A stretch of 41,827 nt of DNA. Origin: Rubrivivax sp. GTDB lineage: Bacteria > Pseudomonadota > Gammaproteobacteria > Burkholderiales > Burkholderiaceae_C. The position numbers were made by a program, and so were the translations under genes. A model generated the notes under the pieces. It did no database searches. It had not been told where the DNA came from and was given only the letters and a program-made list of their open reading frames with translations. The DNA lies in contig JADMJD010000139.1 of NCBI GenBank assembly GCA_018780805.1, positions 1-41,827 on the forward strand. The letters run 5' to 3'. This document shows positions 24,858 to 33,210 of this stretch, piece after piece (positions within the stretch are counted from its first letter, which is position 1; each line of letters begins with the position of its first letter).

Positions 24858-26002
24858 GGCCGCTGCGCCGCCGCGTGGCGGCGCTGCTGCTGTTGCTGGC
24901 GGTGCTGGCGGGCCACACCTGGCTGGGGCAGACGCTGGTGCTCACCCGCTTGGGCGATGGTGCGGTCGACACCCGCCCGCAGCGGCTGGACGTGGCCTTT
25001 GTGCGCGTGCTGGCGCCCGCGGCGCCGGTGGCCGTGGTGGCGCCGACGCCGCGCCGGTCCGGGCCTGTGACAGCGCCCCCGGGTGAGCCCCCCGTGGCGC
25101 CCCCGGTCGAGCCGGTGGCCGAGGCCGCGTCGGCGCCCGAGACCGTTGCCGTGGCCGAGCCGGCACCGTTGCCGTCCCCACCCGAGCCGCCTGCGTCCGT
25201 GCCCGCGGTGGCCGTGGTGGCCGAGACCGCGGCACCGCCTGCCTCTGCCGCGTCCTTTGCGCCTGCCGCCTCGGCTGCCGCAGTGCCCTTCGACTGGCCG
25301 CCGTCCACCCGCCTGAGCTACCGCCTGACGGGCCACTACCGCGGCCCGGTGGACGGCAGCGCGCAGGTGCAGTGGCTGCGCGATGGGAGCCGCTACCAGG
25401 TGCACCTGGATGTGCTGATCGGACCGCCGTTTGCGCCGCTGATCACGCGCCAGATGAGCAGCGACGGCACGCTTGGCCCCGACGGTCTGCAGCCGCGGCG
25501 CTACGACGAGCGCACCAAGGTGCTCTTCCGCGATGCACGCCTGGCCACGCTGCAGTTCGATGGGCAGGAGGTGCAGCTCGCCAACGGTCGCCGGGTGGCC
25601 CAGCCGGCGGGGGTGCAGGACACCGTCAGCCAGTTCGTGCAGCTCAGCTGGCGTTTCACGTTGCGCCCCGAGCTGCTGCGTGAAGGCCAGGTGCTGGAGG
25701 TGCCGCTGGCCCTGCCGCGCCGGGTGGAAAACTGGGTCTACGACGTGCGCGCGCCGGAAACCCTGCTCACGCCCGCCGGCCCGGTGGACGCGGTGCGGGT
25801 CCAGCCCCGGCGCGAGCCCCGGCCCGGCGGCGACCTGGTGGCCGAGATGTGGTTTGCGCCCACGCTGCAGTACCTGCCGGTGCGCATCGTGATCCGGCAG
25901 GACGCCGAAACCTTCATCGACTTGCTGATCGATCGCCTGCCCGAGCAGGCGGCGGCAGGTCAGCCCGGCGTGCCGGCATCCACGCCAAAACGTACGCCGT
26001 AG
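24854..26002 (+). CDS. DUF3108 domain protein with N-terminal membrane anchor
   Basis: 382 residues. One hydrophobic segment (about 8-25, RVAALLLLLAVLAGHTWLG) acts as signal anchor, followed by a long Pro/Ala/Val-rich linker (about 52-145) and a folded C-terminal part (about 150-365) of the DUF3108 type, with LSYRLTGHYRGPVDGSAQVQ and EMWFAPTLQYLPVRIVIRQD. The architecture suggests a protein tethered in the inner membrane with its domain in the periplasm. Start GTG 24854 overlaps the M61 stop (GTGA). The last 43 bp overlap the 3' end of the convergent gene at 25960. Function unknown. Confidence 0.85.
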   Translation: MRPLRRRVAALLLLLAVLAGHTWLGQTLVLTRLGDGAVDTRPQRLDVAFVRVLAPAAPVAVVAPTPRRSGPVTAPPGEPPVAPPVEPVAEAASAPETVAVAEPAPLPSPPEPPASVPAVAVVAETAAPPASAASFAPAASAAAVPFDWPPSTRLSYRLTGHYRGPVDGSAQVQWLRDGSRYQVHLDVLIGPPFAPLITRQMSSDGTLGPDGLQPRRYDERTKVLFRDARLATLQFDGQEVQLANGRRVAQPAGVQDTVSQFVQLSWRFTLRPELLREGQVLEVPLALPRRVENWVYDVRAPETLLTPAGPVDAVRVQPRREPRPGGDLVAEMWFAPTLQYLPVRIVIRQDAETFIDLLIDRLPEQAAAGQPGVPASTPKRTP

Positions 26003-26460
26003 TTGGCCGCCGCCTGGCGGCCGCGGGTGTTGGCGATGACCTGCATCGCCACGGTCAGCAAGGGCCGCAACTCGTCCAGGCTGCGGGTTTTTTCCATCTT
26101 GATCGCCAGCGCCTCGCCCATGGGGCCGATCAGGTCCGTCAGGGCGCGCACGGCGTCGCGCCGGGTCTGGTCAAAACCACTGGGGGCCGGCGGGGCCAAG
26201 GTTGCGCTGGCCGGGGCCACCACCGGCACGGGCCGAGGGGTGGGCGCTGGTGCCGTCGTGGCACACACCTCGATGAATCCAGCCTCCAGCAAGGTCTGCA
26301 GCGTCAGGGCCGGGTCCTGCAGCACCAGCTTGAACAAGGCCTCTTCATCGCGTTTGCCGTCCACGACGATCAAGGCGCTGCGCAGCCGGGGCGGCAGACG
26401 GTGCGCCCGGGTCTCGATTTCAGCCAGGCCCTTGGCCGTCTTGCGGAAGATGCTCGCCAT
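25960..26460 (-). CDS. Conserved hypothetical protein with central proline/alanine linker
   Basis: 166 residues, no function recognised. The N-terminal part [20 protein letters not shown] continues into [20 protein letters not shown]; it is hydrophilic, then helical ([20 protein letters not shown]). A Pro/Ala-rich linker lies at 69-92, and a helical C-terminal part (95-155, [20 protein letters not shown]) completes it. No signal peptide or membrane segment, so probably cytoplasmic. I believe similar proteins occur across Burkholderiales, but cannot confirm this. It overlaps the DUF3108 gene tail to tail by 43 bp. Codon use is as biased as in its neighbours, which supports it being real. Confidence 0.75.
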   Translation of the reverse strand: MASIFRKTAKGLAEIETRAHRLPPRLRSALIVVDGKRDEEALFKLVLQDPALTLQTLLEAGFIEVCATTAPAPTPRPVPVVAPASATLAPPAPSGFDQTRRDAVRALTDLIGPMGEALAIKMEKTRSLDELRPLLTVAMQVIANTRGRQAAANYGVRFGVDAGTPG

Positions 26461-26529
26461 GCGCCTTCGGATACCGCCTTCGTGGTCAAGCTGCGAAGCT
26501 TACAGCTGCCTTTCAGGCTCCAGGGTCCG

Positions 26530-26535
26530 TAGTAT
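26530..26535 (+). promoter_or_regulatory. Possible -10 box of the enoyl-CoA hydratase gene
   Basis: TAGTAT, 29 nt before ATG 26565, in the divergent region between this gene and the hypothetical gene. The -35 candidate (CTGCCT, spacing 18) is weak. Confidence 0.35.
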
Positions 26536-26564
26536 CGGCAAACCTTCATGACTTCTGCACGCCC

Positions 26565-27362
26565 ATGACCGAGACATCACCCGAACCCGCCGTGCTGACA
26601 TCGCTGCACGGCGACGGCGAGCGCCGCACGGCGCTGATCACGCTGAACCGCCCCAAGCAGCTGAACGCGCTCAACGATGCGCTGATGGACCAGCTGGGCG
26701 AGGCCTTGTTGCGTTTTGATGCTGATCCGGCCATCGGCTGCATCGTCATCACCGGCTCGGAAAAGGCCTTTGCCGCCGGCGCCGACATCGGCGTGCTGGC
26801 GCAGCACGACTTCATCTCGGCCTACACCAGCGACCTGATCACCCGCAACTGGGAGCACATCCGGCGTGTGCGCAAACCCGTGGTGGCGGCGGTGGCCGGC
26901 TTTGCGCTGGGCGGCGGCTGCGAGCTGGCCATGATGTGCGACGTGGTGCTGGCCGCCGACACCGCCCGGTTCGGCCAGCCCGAGATCAAGCTTGGCATCA
27001 TCCCCGGCGCCGGTGGCACGCAGCGCCTGCCGCGGGCCATCGGCAAGGCCAAGGCCATGGACCTGGTGCTGTCGGGCCGTCTGATGGACGCGGCCGAAGC
27101 CGAACGTGCCGGCCTCGTCTCCCGTGTGCTGCCGGCGGACAAGCTGCTGGCCGAGGCGCTGGCACTGGGCGAGCTGGTCTGTGCGCTCGGCACGGCCAGC
27201 GTGATGGCGGCCAAGGAGTGTGTGAACCGCGCCTACGAAACCCCGCTCAGCGACGGGCTGATGACCGAGCGGCGGCTGTTCCATGCGCTGTTCGGCACAC
27301 CCGACCAGAAGGAAGGCATGGACGCCTTCCTGGCCAAGCGCAAGCCGGTGTTCAAGGCCTGA
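26565..27362 (+). CDS. Enoyl-CoA hydratase/isomerase family protein
   Basis: Crotonase-fold enzyme of 265 residues, predicted to hydrate trans-2-enoyl-CoA in beta-oxidation or a related acyl-CoA pathway. The oxyanion hole is formed by AFAAGADI (68-75) and [14 protein letters not shown]. The two catalytic glutamates are present, Glu120 (GGGCEL) and Glu140 ([20 protein letters not shown]), so hydratase activity is likely rather than only isomerase. No other fatty-acid genes are adjacent, so the pathway is not fixed. Convergent with the PNPOx-like gene, 17 bp between stops. Confidence 0.93.
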   Translation: MTETSPEPAVLTSLHGDGERRTALITLNRPKQLNALNDALMDQLGEALLRFDADPAIGCIVITGSEKAFAAGADIGVLAQHDFISAYTSDLITRNWEHIRRVRKPVVAAVAGFALGGGCELAMMCDVVLAADTARFGQPEIKLGIIPGAGGTQRLPRAIGKAKAMDLVLSGRLMDAAEAERAGLVSRVLPADKLLAEALALGELVCALGTASVMAAKECVNRAYETPLSDGLMTERRLFHALFGTPDQKEGMDAFLAKRKPVFKA

Positions 27363-27379
27363 TCAAGGCCCGCCCCGGC

Positions 27380-27931
27380 TCAGGGTGTCAACCAGACGCT
27401 GCCGCCGCCCGCCAGCCGGGCGCGGCGGTGGCCGTCGGTGCGCAGTTCCAGCCAGTCGATGGCCAGCACGTCGGCCACCACGACGGCGAAATGGTCGCGT
27501 GAGCCCCGTTCGGGCTGGTAGCGGTCCACCGGCGTGCCCGGGGGCAGCGCGGCCAGGTAGTCCTGCGACGACGGAGACAGTTTCACCTGCGCCCAGCGGG
27601 AGCTGACCTCCAGCCCGCTGGTGTGGACCTGCAGGCGCACCTGCATGCGCAGCTGCCAGCTGGTGCGGGTGCACCAGCCGACGAGCACGCCTTCGGGATG
27701 GGCGCTGATCTGCGCCACCTTGGCGCTGCGGTGGTCGGTGTAGAAGAGGACCTGGCGCTGCGCTTCGTTGGCCTCGCGCAGCACGACCGACCTGGCGTCT
27801 GCCCGGGTGCCGTCCACCGTGGCCAGGGTCAGCACATGCCAGCCATGCTGACGGTCCTTGGCGGCCTGGTCCAGCTCGCGCCAGCAGGCGCGCTCGATCA
27901 TGTGCAATGAGTCGAGGCGTGCGGCTTGCAT
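27380..27931 (-). CDS. Pyridoxamine 5'-phosphate oxidase-like FMN-binding protein
   Basis: 183 residues with a split-barrel flavin-binding fold of the PNPOx-like superfamily. Conserved parts are ARSVVLREANEAQRQVLFYT, DHRSAKVAQISAHPEGVLVG and RMQVRLQVHTSG. It is shorter than true PdxH (about 210-220) and lacks the PdxH C-terminal substrate-binding block, so it is not a confident pyridoxamine-phosphate oxidase; related proteins are annotated as general flavin reductase or stress-type split barrels. It begins 14 nt after the lysS stop and is probably cotranscribed with it. Confidence 0.85.
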   Translation of the reverse strand: MQAARLDSLHMIERACWRELDQAAKDRQHGWHVLTLATVDGTRADARSVVLREANEAQRQVLFYTDHRSAKVAQISAHPEGVLVGWCTRTSWQLRMQVRLQVHTSGLEVSSRWAQVKLSPSSQDYLAALPPGTPVDRYQPERGSRDHFAVVVADVLAIDWLELRTDGHRRARLAGGGSVWLTP

Positions 27932-27945
27932 GGCGTTGCGGCCTC

Positions 27946-29436
27946 TCAGCCTTCGTGCCGCAGCGCCGGGAACAGGATCACGTCGCGGATGCTGGGACTG
28001 TCGGTGATCAGCATCACCAGCCGGTCGATGCCGATGCCACAGCCGCCGGCTGGCGGCATGCCGTACTCCAGCGCGCGGATGAAATCGGCGTCGTAGTACA
28101 TCGCTTCATCGTCGCCGGCTTCTTTGTTGGCCACCTGGGCCTGGAAACGGGCGGCCTGGTCCTCGGCGTCGTTGAGCTCGCTGAAGCCGTTGGCGATCTC
28201 GCGGCCGGTCATGAAGAGCTCGAAGCGTTCGGTCACCGTCGGGTCGGTGTCGGATGCACGTGCCAGCGGCGACACCTCCACCGGGTAGTCGGTGATGAAG
28301 GTGGGCTGCCACAGCTTTTCTTCCACCGCGGCCTCGAACAGGCCGAACTGCAGTTCGGCCAGCGTCCAATGCGCCGGCGGCTCCACGCCCAGGCTCTTGA
28401 GCTTGTTGTGCAGCACGGCCGTATCAGTCGCTTCGGCCAGGCTCAGGCCAGCGTGCGCCACCAGTGAATCGCGCACCGACAGGCGGGTGAAGGGCTGGTC
28501 CAGGTTGACCTCGCGGCCGCCGTAGCTCACCACCGCCGAACCCGTGGCCTGGCGTGCGGCGTGGCGCAGCACCTGCTCGGTGAAGTCCATCAGCTCGCGG
28601 TGTGTCCAGTACGCGGCGTAAAACTCCATCATCGTGAACTCGGGGTTGTGGCGCACGCTCACCCCCTCGTTGCGGAAGTTCCGGTTGATCTCGAACACAC
28701 GTTCGAAACCGCCCACCAGCAGCCGCTTCAGGTAGAGCTCGGGCGCGATGCGCAGGAACATCTGCTGGTCCAGCGCGTTGTGGTGGGTGGTGAACGGCCG
28801 CGCGTTGGCGCCCCCGGGGATGGGGTGCAGCATCGGGGTCTCGACCTCCAGGAAACCGTGTTCGACCATGAAACCGCGGATCGAGCTGACGGCCTTGCTG
28901 CGCGCCACGAAGCGTGTGCGGGCGTCGTCGTCGGTCATCAGGTCCACGTAGCGCTGGCGGTACTTCTGCTCCTGGTCCGTCATGCCGTGGAACTTGTCGG
29001 GCAGCGGGCGCAGGCTCTTGGTGAGCATGCGCACCAGGCTGGCCTTGATGGACAACTCGCCGGTGCGGGTGCGGAAGAGGGTGCCCTCGCAGGCCACGAT
29101 GTCGCCCAGGTCCCAGTGCTTGAAGTCGGCCAGCGCCTCGGCGCCGATGGCGTCCTGGTTCACATACAGCTGGATGCGGCCGGTCGCGTCCTGCAGCGTC
29201 GCAAAACAGGCCTTGCCCATCACGCGTTTGAGCATCATGCGGCCGGCCACCTTGACGGCCACGGCCTGCGGCTCCAGCTCTTCGTTGGGCACCTCGCCGT
29301 GGCGGTGGTGCAGGTCGGCGGCGTGGTGCGTGGGCCGGAAGTCGTTCGGGAAGGCCGGGCCGTGGGTGCTCGTGCGGGCCCGGATGGCGGCGAGCTTTTC
29401 GCGGCGCTCGGCGATGAGTTGGTTGTCGTCGGACAC
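27946..29436 (-). CDS. lysS: Lysyl-tRNA synthetase, class II
   Basis: Charges tRNA-Lys. 496 residues from GTG 29436. The N-terminal OB-fold anticodon-binding domain (about 55-165) contains [20 protein letters not shown]. The class II core shows motif 1 near [15 protein letters not shown], motif 2 in [20 protein letters not shown] and motif 3 in [15 protein letters not shown]. The start was chosen as GTG at [15 protein letters not shown], giving normal family length; an upstream in-frame ATG (29496) lies ahead of the predicted promoter box, so it is unlikely. The box (TACAAT) is 28 nt upstream. Followed by a PNPOx-like gene. Confidence 0.97.
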   Translation of the reverse strand: MSDDNQLIAERREKLAAIRARTSTHGPAFPNDFRPTHHAADLHHRHGEVPNEELEPQAVAVKVAGRMMLKRVMGKACFATLQDATGRIQLYVNQDAIGAEALADFKHWDLGDIVACEGTLFRTRTGELSIKASLVRMLTKSLRPLPDKFHGMTDQEQKYRQRYVDLMTDDDARTRFVARSKAVSSIRGFMVEHGFLEVETPMLHPIPGGANARPFTTHHNALDQQMFLRIAPELYLKRLLVGGFERVFEINRNFRNEGVSVRHNPEFTMMEFYAAYWTHRELMDFTEQVLRHAARQATGSAVVSYGGREVNLDQPFTRLSVRDSLVAHAGLSLAEATDTAVLHNKLKSLGVEPPAHWTLAELQFGLFEAAVEEKLWQPTFITDYPVEVSPLARASDTDPTVTERFELFMTGREIANGFSELNDAEDQAARFQAQVANKEAGDDEAMYYDADFIRALEYGMPPAGGCGIGIDRLVMLITDSPSIRDVILFPALRHEG

Positions 29437-29464
29437 GGGGGCTGCAGGCGTTGGAGGAGGGCGA

Positions 29465-29470
29465 ATTGTA
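29465..29470 (-). promoter_or_regulatory. Probable -10 box of lysS
   Basis: TACAAT on the minus strand with TCGCCC after it, 28 nt before the GTG start of lysS. It lies back to back with the plus-strand box at 29483, 12 nt between. Confidence 0.5.
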
Positions 29471-29482
29471 GGAGCCCGGTGC

Positions 29483-29488
29483 CACAAT
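29483..29488 (+). promoter_or_regulatory. Probable -10 box at the head of the polysaccharide cluster
   Basis: CACAAT followed by CCGCGC and ATG 29495, so the distance of 6 nt implies a leaderless mRNA. Same core as at ppx (14386). Confidence 0.45.
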
Positions 29489-29494
29489 CCGCGC

Positions 29495-30046
29495 ATGTCG
29501 CATTGGAGCGGGTTTGTGCGCGGCCAGGGCTATTACCTGGCGCTGGCGGTCATCAACAGCGTGCACCGCTGGCTGCCCTTCGGGTTGCGGCCGCTGCTGT
29601 ACCGCGTCTGCGGGTACCAGGTGGCCCGCTCGGCCACGCTGCAGGGCGGCGTGCGCTTCTTCCACGTCGGCCGGCTCACGGTGGGCGAGGGCAGCCTGGT
29701 CAACCGCGGCGTCTACCTGGACAACCGCGGCGGCATCAGCATCGGCGCCCAGGTCTCGATCGCGCACGACAGCCGCATCTACACCATGGGCCACGACGTG
29801 CACGACGACGGTTTTGCCACCAAGGCGCAGCCGGTGCGCATCGACGACCACGCCGTGCTCTTTGCCGGCGCGATGATCATGCCCGGGGTGCACCTGGGCC
29901 GCGGCGCCGTGGTGATGGCCGGCGCGGTGGTGACGCAGGACGTGCCCGAGCGCCGCATCGTCGGCGGCAACCCGGCACGCGACCTGGGTGAGCGCCGCGG
30001 CGCGCTGGACTACCGGCTGGGCCGACGGTACTGGTTTGCGCACTGA
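29495..30046 (+). CDS. Hexapeptide-repeat acyltransferase (WbbJ/LbetaH type)
   Basis: 183-residue O- or N-acyltransferase with a left-handed beta-helix, the fold of sugar acetyltransferases. Hexapeptide repeats run through about 48-165 ([55 protein letters not shown]). The catalytic-type His is His100 in [12 protein letters not shown]. It probably acetylates a sugar of the polysaccharide. Start ATG 29495 lies 6 nt after a CACAAT box. First gene of the plus-strand cluster; its end overlaps the next gene by about 11 bp. Confidence 0.88.
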   Translation: MSHWSGFVRGQGYYLALAVINSVHRWLPFGLRPLLYRVCGYQVARSATLQGGVRFFHVGRLTVGEGSLVNRGVYLDNRGGISIGAQVSIAHDSRIYTMGHDVHDDGFATKAQPVRIDDHAVLFAGAMIMPGVHLGRGAVVMAGAVVTQDVPERRIVGGNPARDLGERRGALDYRLGRRYWFAH

Positions 30047-31151
30047 ACCCGCAGCGCCCGCCGGGCTGCGGCTGGCCGTGGTCGACGGCGCGTCGTTTGT
30101 GCTGCCTTATGACCACGGCCTGGTCAGCGGGCTGGCGCAGCGCGGCTGGCGGGTGACGTTGTTCGCGTCCCGCACGCGCTACAACGGGGAGTTTCTCGAT
30201 GCGCTGCGCGCTGAGCCTGGCACCGAGGTGCGCGTTTTCGACATCAGCGGCACCGTCGCGCCGCGCTGGCGCGGGGTCTGGAATTACGTGCGGCTGTGGG
30301 CCGAGGTCTGGCGCCGCCGGCGTGAATTCGACGCCGTCAACCTGCAGTTCAGCATCCTGTGGCCGCTGGAGTGGCTGATGGCGTGGGCGCTGGACCGGCG
30401 CTTCGTTTTCACGTTGCACAACGCCACGCCACACGGCTTTGAAGGCGTGCGCCACCGCCCCACGGCCGCGCTGCTGGCGCGAGTGAACCGGGTGATCTGC
30501 CCCAGCCGTGCCACGCTGGCCGAGGTGCTGCAGCGCTACGGCCCGCTGCCCCGGGCGACGGCGCTGCCGCTGGGCCTGATGCCGGTGGCGCCCGGCGAAG
30601 TGCCGCGCCCGTATGGGCCGATGCCGGCCCCGCAGGCCCTGGTGTTCTGGGGCAACGTGATGCCCTACAAGGGCGTGGACCTGCTGCTGGCGCTGGCGCA
30701 AGACCCGGCCTGGCGCGCGCGTGGCCTCCCGCTGGAGGTGCACGGCGCCTTTGCGCCCGATCTGCGCTCACTGCGCGATCAGCTGCAGGCCGCAGGTGTG
30801 ACTGTGGTCGATCGCTTTCTGAGCGCCGACGAACAACGCGCACTGTTCGCCCGCCCGGTGGTGTTTGTGCTGCCCTACACCCGCGCCACCCAGTCGGGTG
30901 CGCTGTACACGCTGCTGCACCAGGGCTGCCGCATGCTGTGCACCGACACCGGCGACCTGGGGGACTTCTGCCGCCGCCACGGTCTGGCCCATCTGCTGAT
31001 GGCCGAGCGCAGCCCGGCGGCGACGATGGCGGCGCTGGACCGGCTGCTGCAGACGCCCGATGCAGGTGCTTTCAACGCCGCGCAGCAGGCCTGCGCCTGG
31101 GTGCAGACGCTGGCCGAGGCCGACACCGCCTACGGCCTGCGAAAATCCTGA
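30036..31151 (+). CDS. Glycosyltransferase (GT-B fold, GT4-like)
   Basis: About 371 residues. The N-terminal Rossmann domain starts LRLAVVDGASFVLPYDHGLV, then HGLVSGLAQRGWRVTLFASR; FVFTLHNATPHGFEGVRHRP is typical of nucleotide-sugar GT-B enzymes. The C-terminal domain starts at LVFWGNVMPYKGVDLLLALA and ends around LLHQGCRMLCTDTGDLGDF. The divergent sequence makes the family assignment (GT4) tentative. Start uncertain: TTG 30036 overlaps the acyltransferase end by 11 bp; GTG 29988 is an in-frame alternative. Donor and acceptor sugars unknown. The repeat element follows directly after its stop. Confidence 0.82.
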   Translation: MRTEPAAPAGLRLAVVDGASFVLPYDHGLVSGLAQRGWRVTLFASRTRYNGEFLDALRAEPGTEVRVFDISGTVAPRWRGVWNYVRLWAEVWRRRREFDAVNLQFSILWPLEWLMAWALDRRFVFTLHNATPHGFEGVRHRPTAALLARVNRVICPSRATLAEVLQRYGPLPRATALPLGLMPVAPGEVPRPYGPMPAPQALVFWGNVMPYKGVDLLLALAQDPAWRARGLPLEVHGAFAPDLRSLRDQLQAAGVTVVDRFLSADEQRALFARPVVFVLPYTRATQSGALYTLLHQGCRMLCTDTGDLGDFCRRHGLAHLLMAERSPAATMAALDRLLQTPDAGAFNAAQQACAWVQTLAEADTAYGLRKS

Positions 31152-31152
31152 C

Positions 31153-31230
31153 ATGAAACCCCCAAGCTCACTGCGTTCGCGGCCCCCCGAGGGGGCGCTT
31201 CAGCACCTTCGGGCGGCCGGGCGGTGCTGA
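31153..31230 (+). repeat. Dispersed repeat, copy 2 (mini-ORF MKPPSSL...AAGRC)
   Basis: 78 bp starting ATGAAACCCCCAAGCTC, with GCCCCC-CGA-GGGGGC in the middle and TTCGGGCGGCCGGGCGG near the end; the counterpart of the copy at 11962-12042 and 3 bp shorter. It forms a 25-codon frame (MKPPSSLRSRPPEGALQHLR, then AAGRC) whose TGA is one base before the ATG of the TylF-type gene. CTGACATG occurs at both ends (31148-31155 and 31227-31234), which may be a target-site duplication or coincidence. Confidence 0.85.
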
Positions 31231-31231
31231 C

Positions 31232-31981
31232 ATGCTGAAGCCCCTGATCCGCCGCCTGCTCGCGCAGACCGGCTGGGAACTGACCCGCCGCGCACACCGC
31301 GAGGCCATGGCCCTGGCCGACCTGTCCGACGCCGACCGCGCCATCGTCGCCCGGGTCGAGCCGTTCACGATGACCAGCCTGGACCGCCGCGCGAGCCTGA
31401 TCGGCGCCATCGATCACCTGGTGCGGCACGGCATCGAGGGCGACATCGTCGAATGTGGCGTCTGGCGCGGCGGCAGCATGATGGCCGCGGCGCTGGCGCT
31501 GATGGACCGCGGCCAGACCCAGCGCCACCTGTGGCTGTACGACACCTTCGAGGGCATGAGCACGCCCACCGACGCCGACCGCAGCCACGACGGCGTGGGG
31601 GCCCAGCAGCAGCTGGACAGCACGACCCGCGGCGAAGGCGTGTGGTGCGAAGCGTCGTTGCCCGACGTGCAGGCCAACCTGGCCAGCACCGGCTACCCCG
31701 CGGCCCAGGTGCACTACCAGCCCGGCAAGGTGGAAGACACCATCCCCGCCACGCTGCCTGGCCGCATCGCGCTCCTGCGCCTGGACACCGACTGGTACGA
31801 GTCCACCCGCCACGAGCTGCAGCACCTGTACCCGCTGCTGGCGCCGGGCGGCGTGTTGATCATCGACGACTATGGCCACTGGCAAGGCGCGCGGCGCGCG
31901 GTGGACGAGTACTTCGCCGGCACGCCGGCCTTCCTGCACCGCGTGGACTACACCGCGCGCCTGCTCGTCAAACCCGGATGA
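31232..31981 (+). CDS. TylF/MycF-family O-methyltransferase
   Basis: 249-residue SAM- and metal-dependent methyltransferase of the macrocin O-methyltransferase family, which methylates sugar hydroxyls. The SAM loop is DIVECGVWRGGSMMA (about 71-85). The metal-binding acids are in LRLDTDWYEST (Asp185 to Asp187) and LIIDDYGHWQGAR (Asp212, Asp213), with AVDEYF after. It would add a methyl group to a sugar of the surface polysaccharide. The start ATG 31232 comes directly after the repeat element. The stop overlaps the flippase start (ATGA). Confidence 0.9.
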   Translation: MLKPLIRRLLAQTGWELTRRAHREAMALADLSDADRAIVARVEPFTMTSLDRRASLIGAIDHLVRHGIEGDIVECGVWRGGSMMAAALALMDRGQTQRHLWLYDTFEGMSTPTDADRSHDGVGAQQQLDSTTRGEGVWCEASLPDVQANLASTGYPAAQVHYQPGKVEDTIPATLPGRIALLRLDTDWYESTRHELQHLYPLLAPGGVLIIDDYGHWQGARRAVDEYFAGTPAFLHRVDYTARLLVKPG

Positions 31982-33210
31982 ACACCCACCCGCGGCTGAA
32001 ACACGCGCTGCCCGCGGTGTATGCGGTGGCGGCGCTGCGTGTGCTGTTCCCCTTGGCGGTGTTGCCCTTGATGGCCGCACGGCTGGGGGCGGACGAGTTC
32101 GGCCGCCTGAGCCAGCTGCTGCTGTGGGCGGCGTTGTTGTCGGTGCTGGTGGAAGGGGGCTTCCTGGCTGCCGCCACGCGCCACGCCGTGGCCGCCGATG
32201 CCACGCAGCGCGCCACGCTGGCGCGCCAGGTGTTCAGCGCGCGCTGTGTGCTGAGCATCTGCGCGGCGGCATTGGCTGCGGCCATCGGCCTGGCCACCAC
32301 GGACAGCTGGCACGAGGCCGCGCTGCTGGCGCTGCTGGCCTGCGCCACCGGCTGGCCGGCCACCTGGTACCTGCAGGCCACCGGGCAGCTGCACCGCTTT
32401 GCGCTGGTGGAAGGTGTGGTGCACGCGGCCTGGCTGGCGCTGCTGTTCTGGCTGGCGCACAGCGTGCAGAGCTACCTTTTGCTCAACGGCGCCGCGCTGG
32501 CGCTGCTGGCCGTGCTGGGCTGGCGCCGGGTGCGGGCCGATCTGCCGCCGCCGGCCCGGCTGTGGTCGCGCGCCGATTGCCGCCAGGGCCTGGCGCTGGG
32601 CGGTGCGATGCTGCCGGTGTCGATGGCCGGCGCGGCCTACGCCTACGCGCTGCCGGCGGTCGCCGCGATCCAGATGCCACGTGCCGAACTGGGCCTGTAC
32701 TACCTGGCCGACCGCTGGGTGCGCGCGCTGCTGATGGCGTCCGACCCGCTGGCCCAGCTGGTCTACCCGCGCATCGTGCAGCGTTTCCAGCGCGGTGCGC
32801 GCGCGGCGTTGGCCTATGCGGCGCGCTGGGCCGCGGCCGGCCTGCTGGCCGGTGCGTTGGCGCTGGCCGCGGGCTGGGCGCTGTGGCCGCAGATCGCGCT
32901 GCACCTGCCGGCCGGGGTGGACGCTGCTGCGCTGGCGGCCGTGCTGGGCGTCAGCGCCTGCCTGCTGCCACTGCTGCTGGGCTGGAAGCCCATCGGCCTG
33001 TGGATGCTGGGCAGCGCGCGTTTCGACGGCGCTTACCGCGCCTGCATGGTGGCCGGCGCCGTGGCCGGCGTGGCGGCGGTGATGCTGTTGCAGGTGCAGC
33101 AGGCACGGTCGCTGGCATGGGTGGCGCTGGCGGTCGAGGGCCTGGTGATCGTGGTCGCACTGGTGGGCATTGCCCGGGGGGTGCCATGGGCATCGACATC
33201 CACAACCTGA
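31978..33210 (+). CDS. Oligosaccharide flippase, Wzx-like (polysaccharide transporter family)
   Basis: 410-residue integral membrane protein with about 12 hydrophobic segments, of the polysaccharide transporter/MOP superfamily. It begins LKHALPAVYAVAALRVLFPL and GADEFGRLSQLLLWAALLSV, the typical Wzx start; PRAELGLYYLADRWVRALLM resembles the middle repeat of the family. Predicted to move undecaprenyl-diphosphate-linked repeat units across the inner membrane. Start ATG 31978 overlaps the preceding stop by 4 bp. It overlaps the next gene by 25 bp. No Wzy polymerase is evident in the window. Confidence 0.85.
   Translation: MNTHPRLKHALPAVYAVAALRVLFPLAVLPLMAARLGADEFGRLSQLLLWAALLSVLVEGGFLAAATRHAVAADATQRATLARQVFSARCVLSICAAALAAAIGLATTDSWHEAALLALLACATGWPATWYLQATGQLHRFALVEGVVHAAWLALLFWLAHSVQSYLLLNGAALALLAVLGWRRVRADLPPPARLWSRADCRQGLALGGAMLPVSMAGAAYAYALPAVAAIQMPRAELGLYYLADRWVRALLMASDPLAQLVYPRIVQRFQRGARAALAYAARWAAAGLLAGALALAAGWALWPQIALHLPAGVDAAALAAVLGVSACLLPLLLGWKPIGLWMLGSARFDGAYRACMVAGAVAGVAAVMLLQVQQARSLAWVALAVEGLVIVVALVGIARGVPWASTSTT

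Noticed and set aside
26488..26501. AAGCT-GCGA-AGCTT inverted repeat between the hypothetical gene and the enoyl-CoA hydratase gene.
   Set aside because: Only a 5-bp stem, with no T tract and no fixed relation to a promoter box; too short to separate from chance.
31153..31230. Repeat copies as CRISPR units or attachment sites.
   Set aside because: Only two copies 19 kb apart, without regular spacing, spacers, integrase or tRNA.
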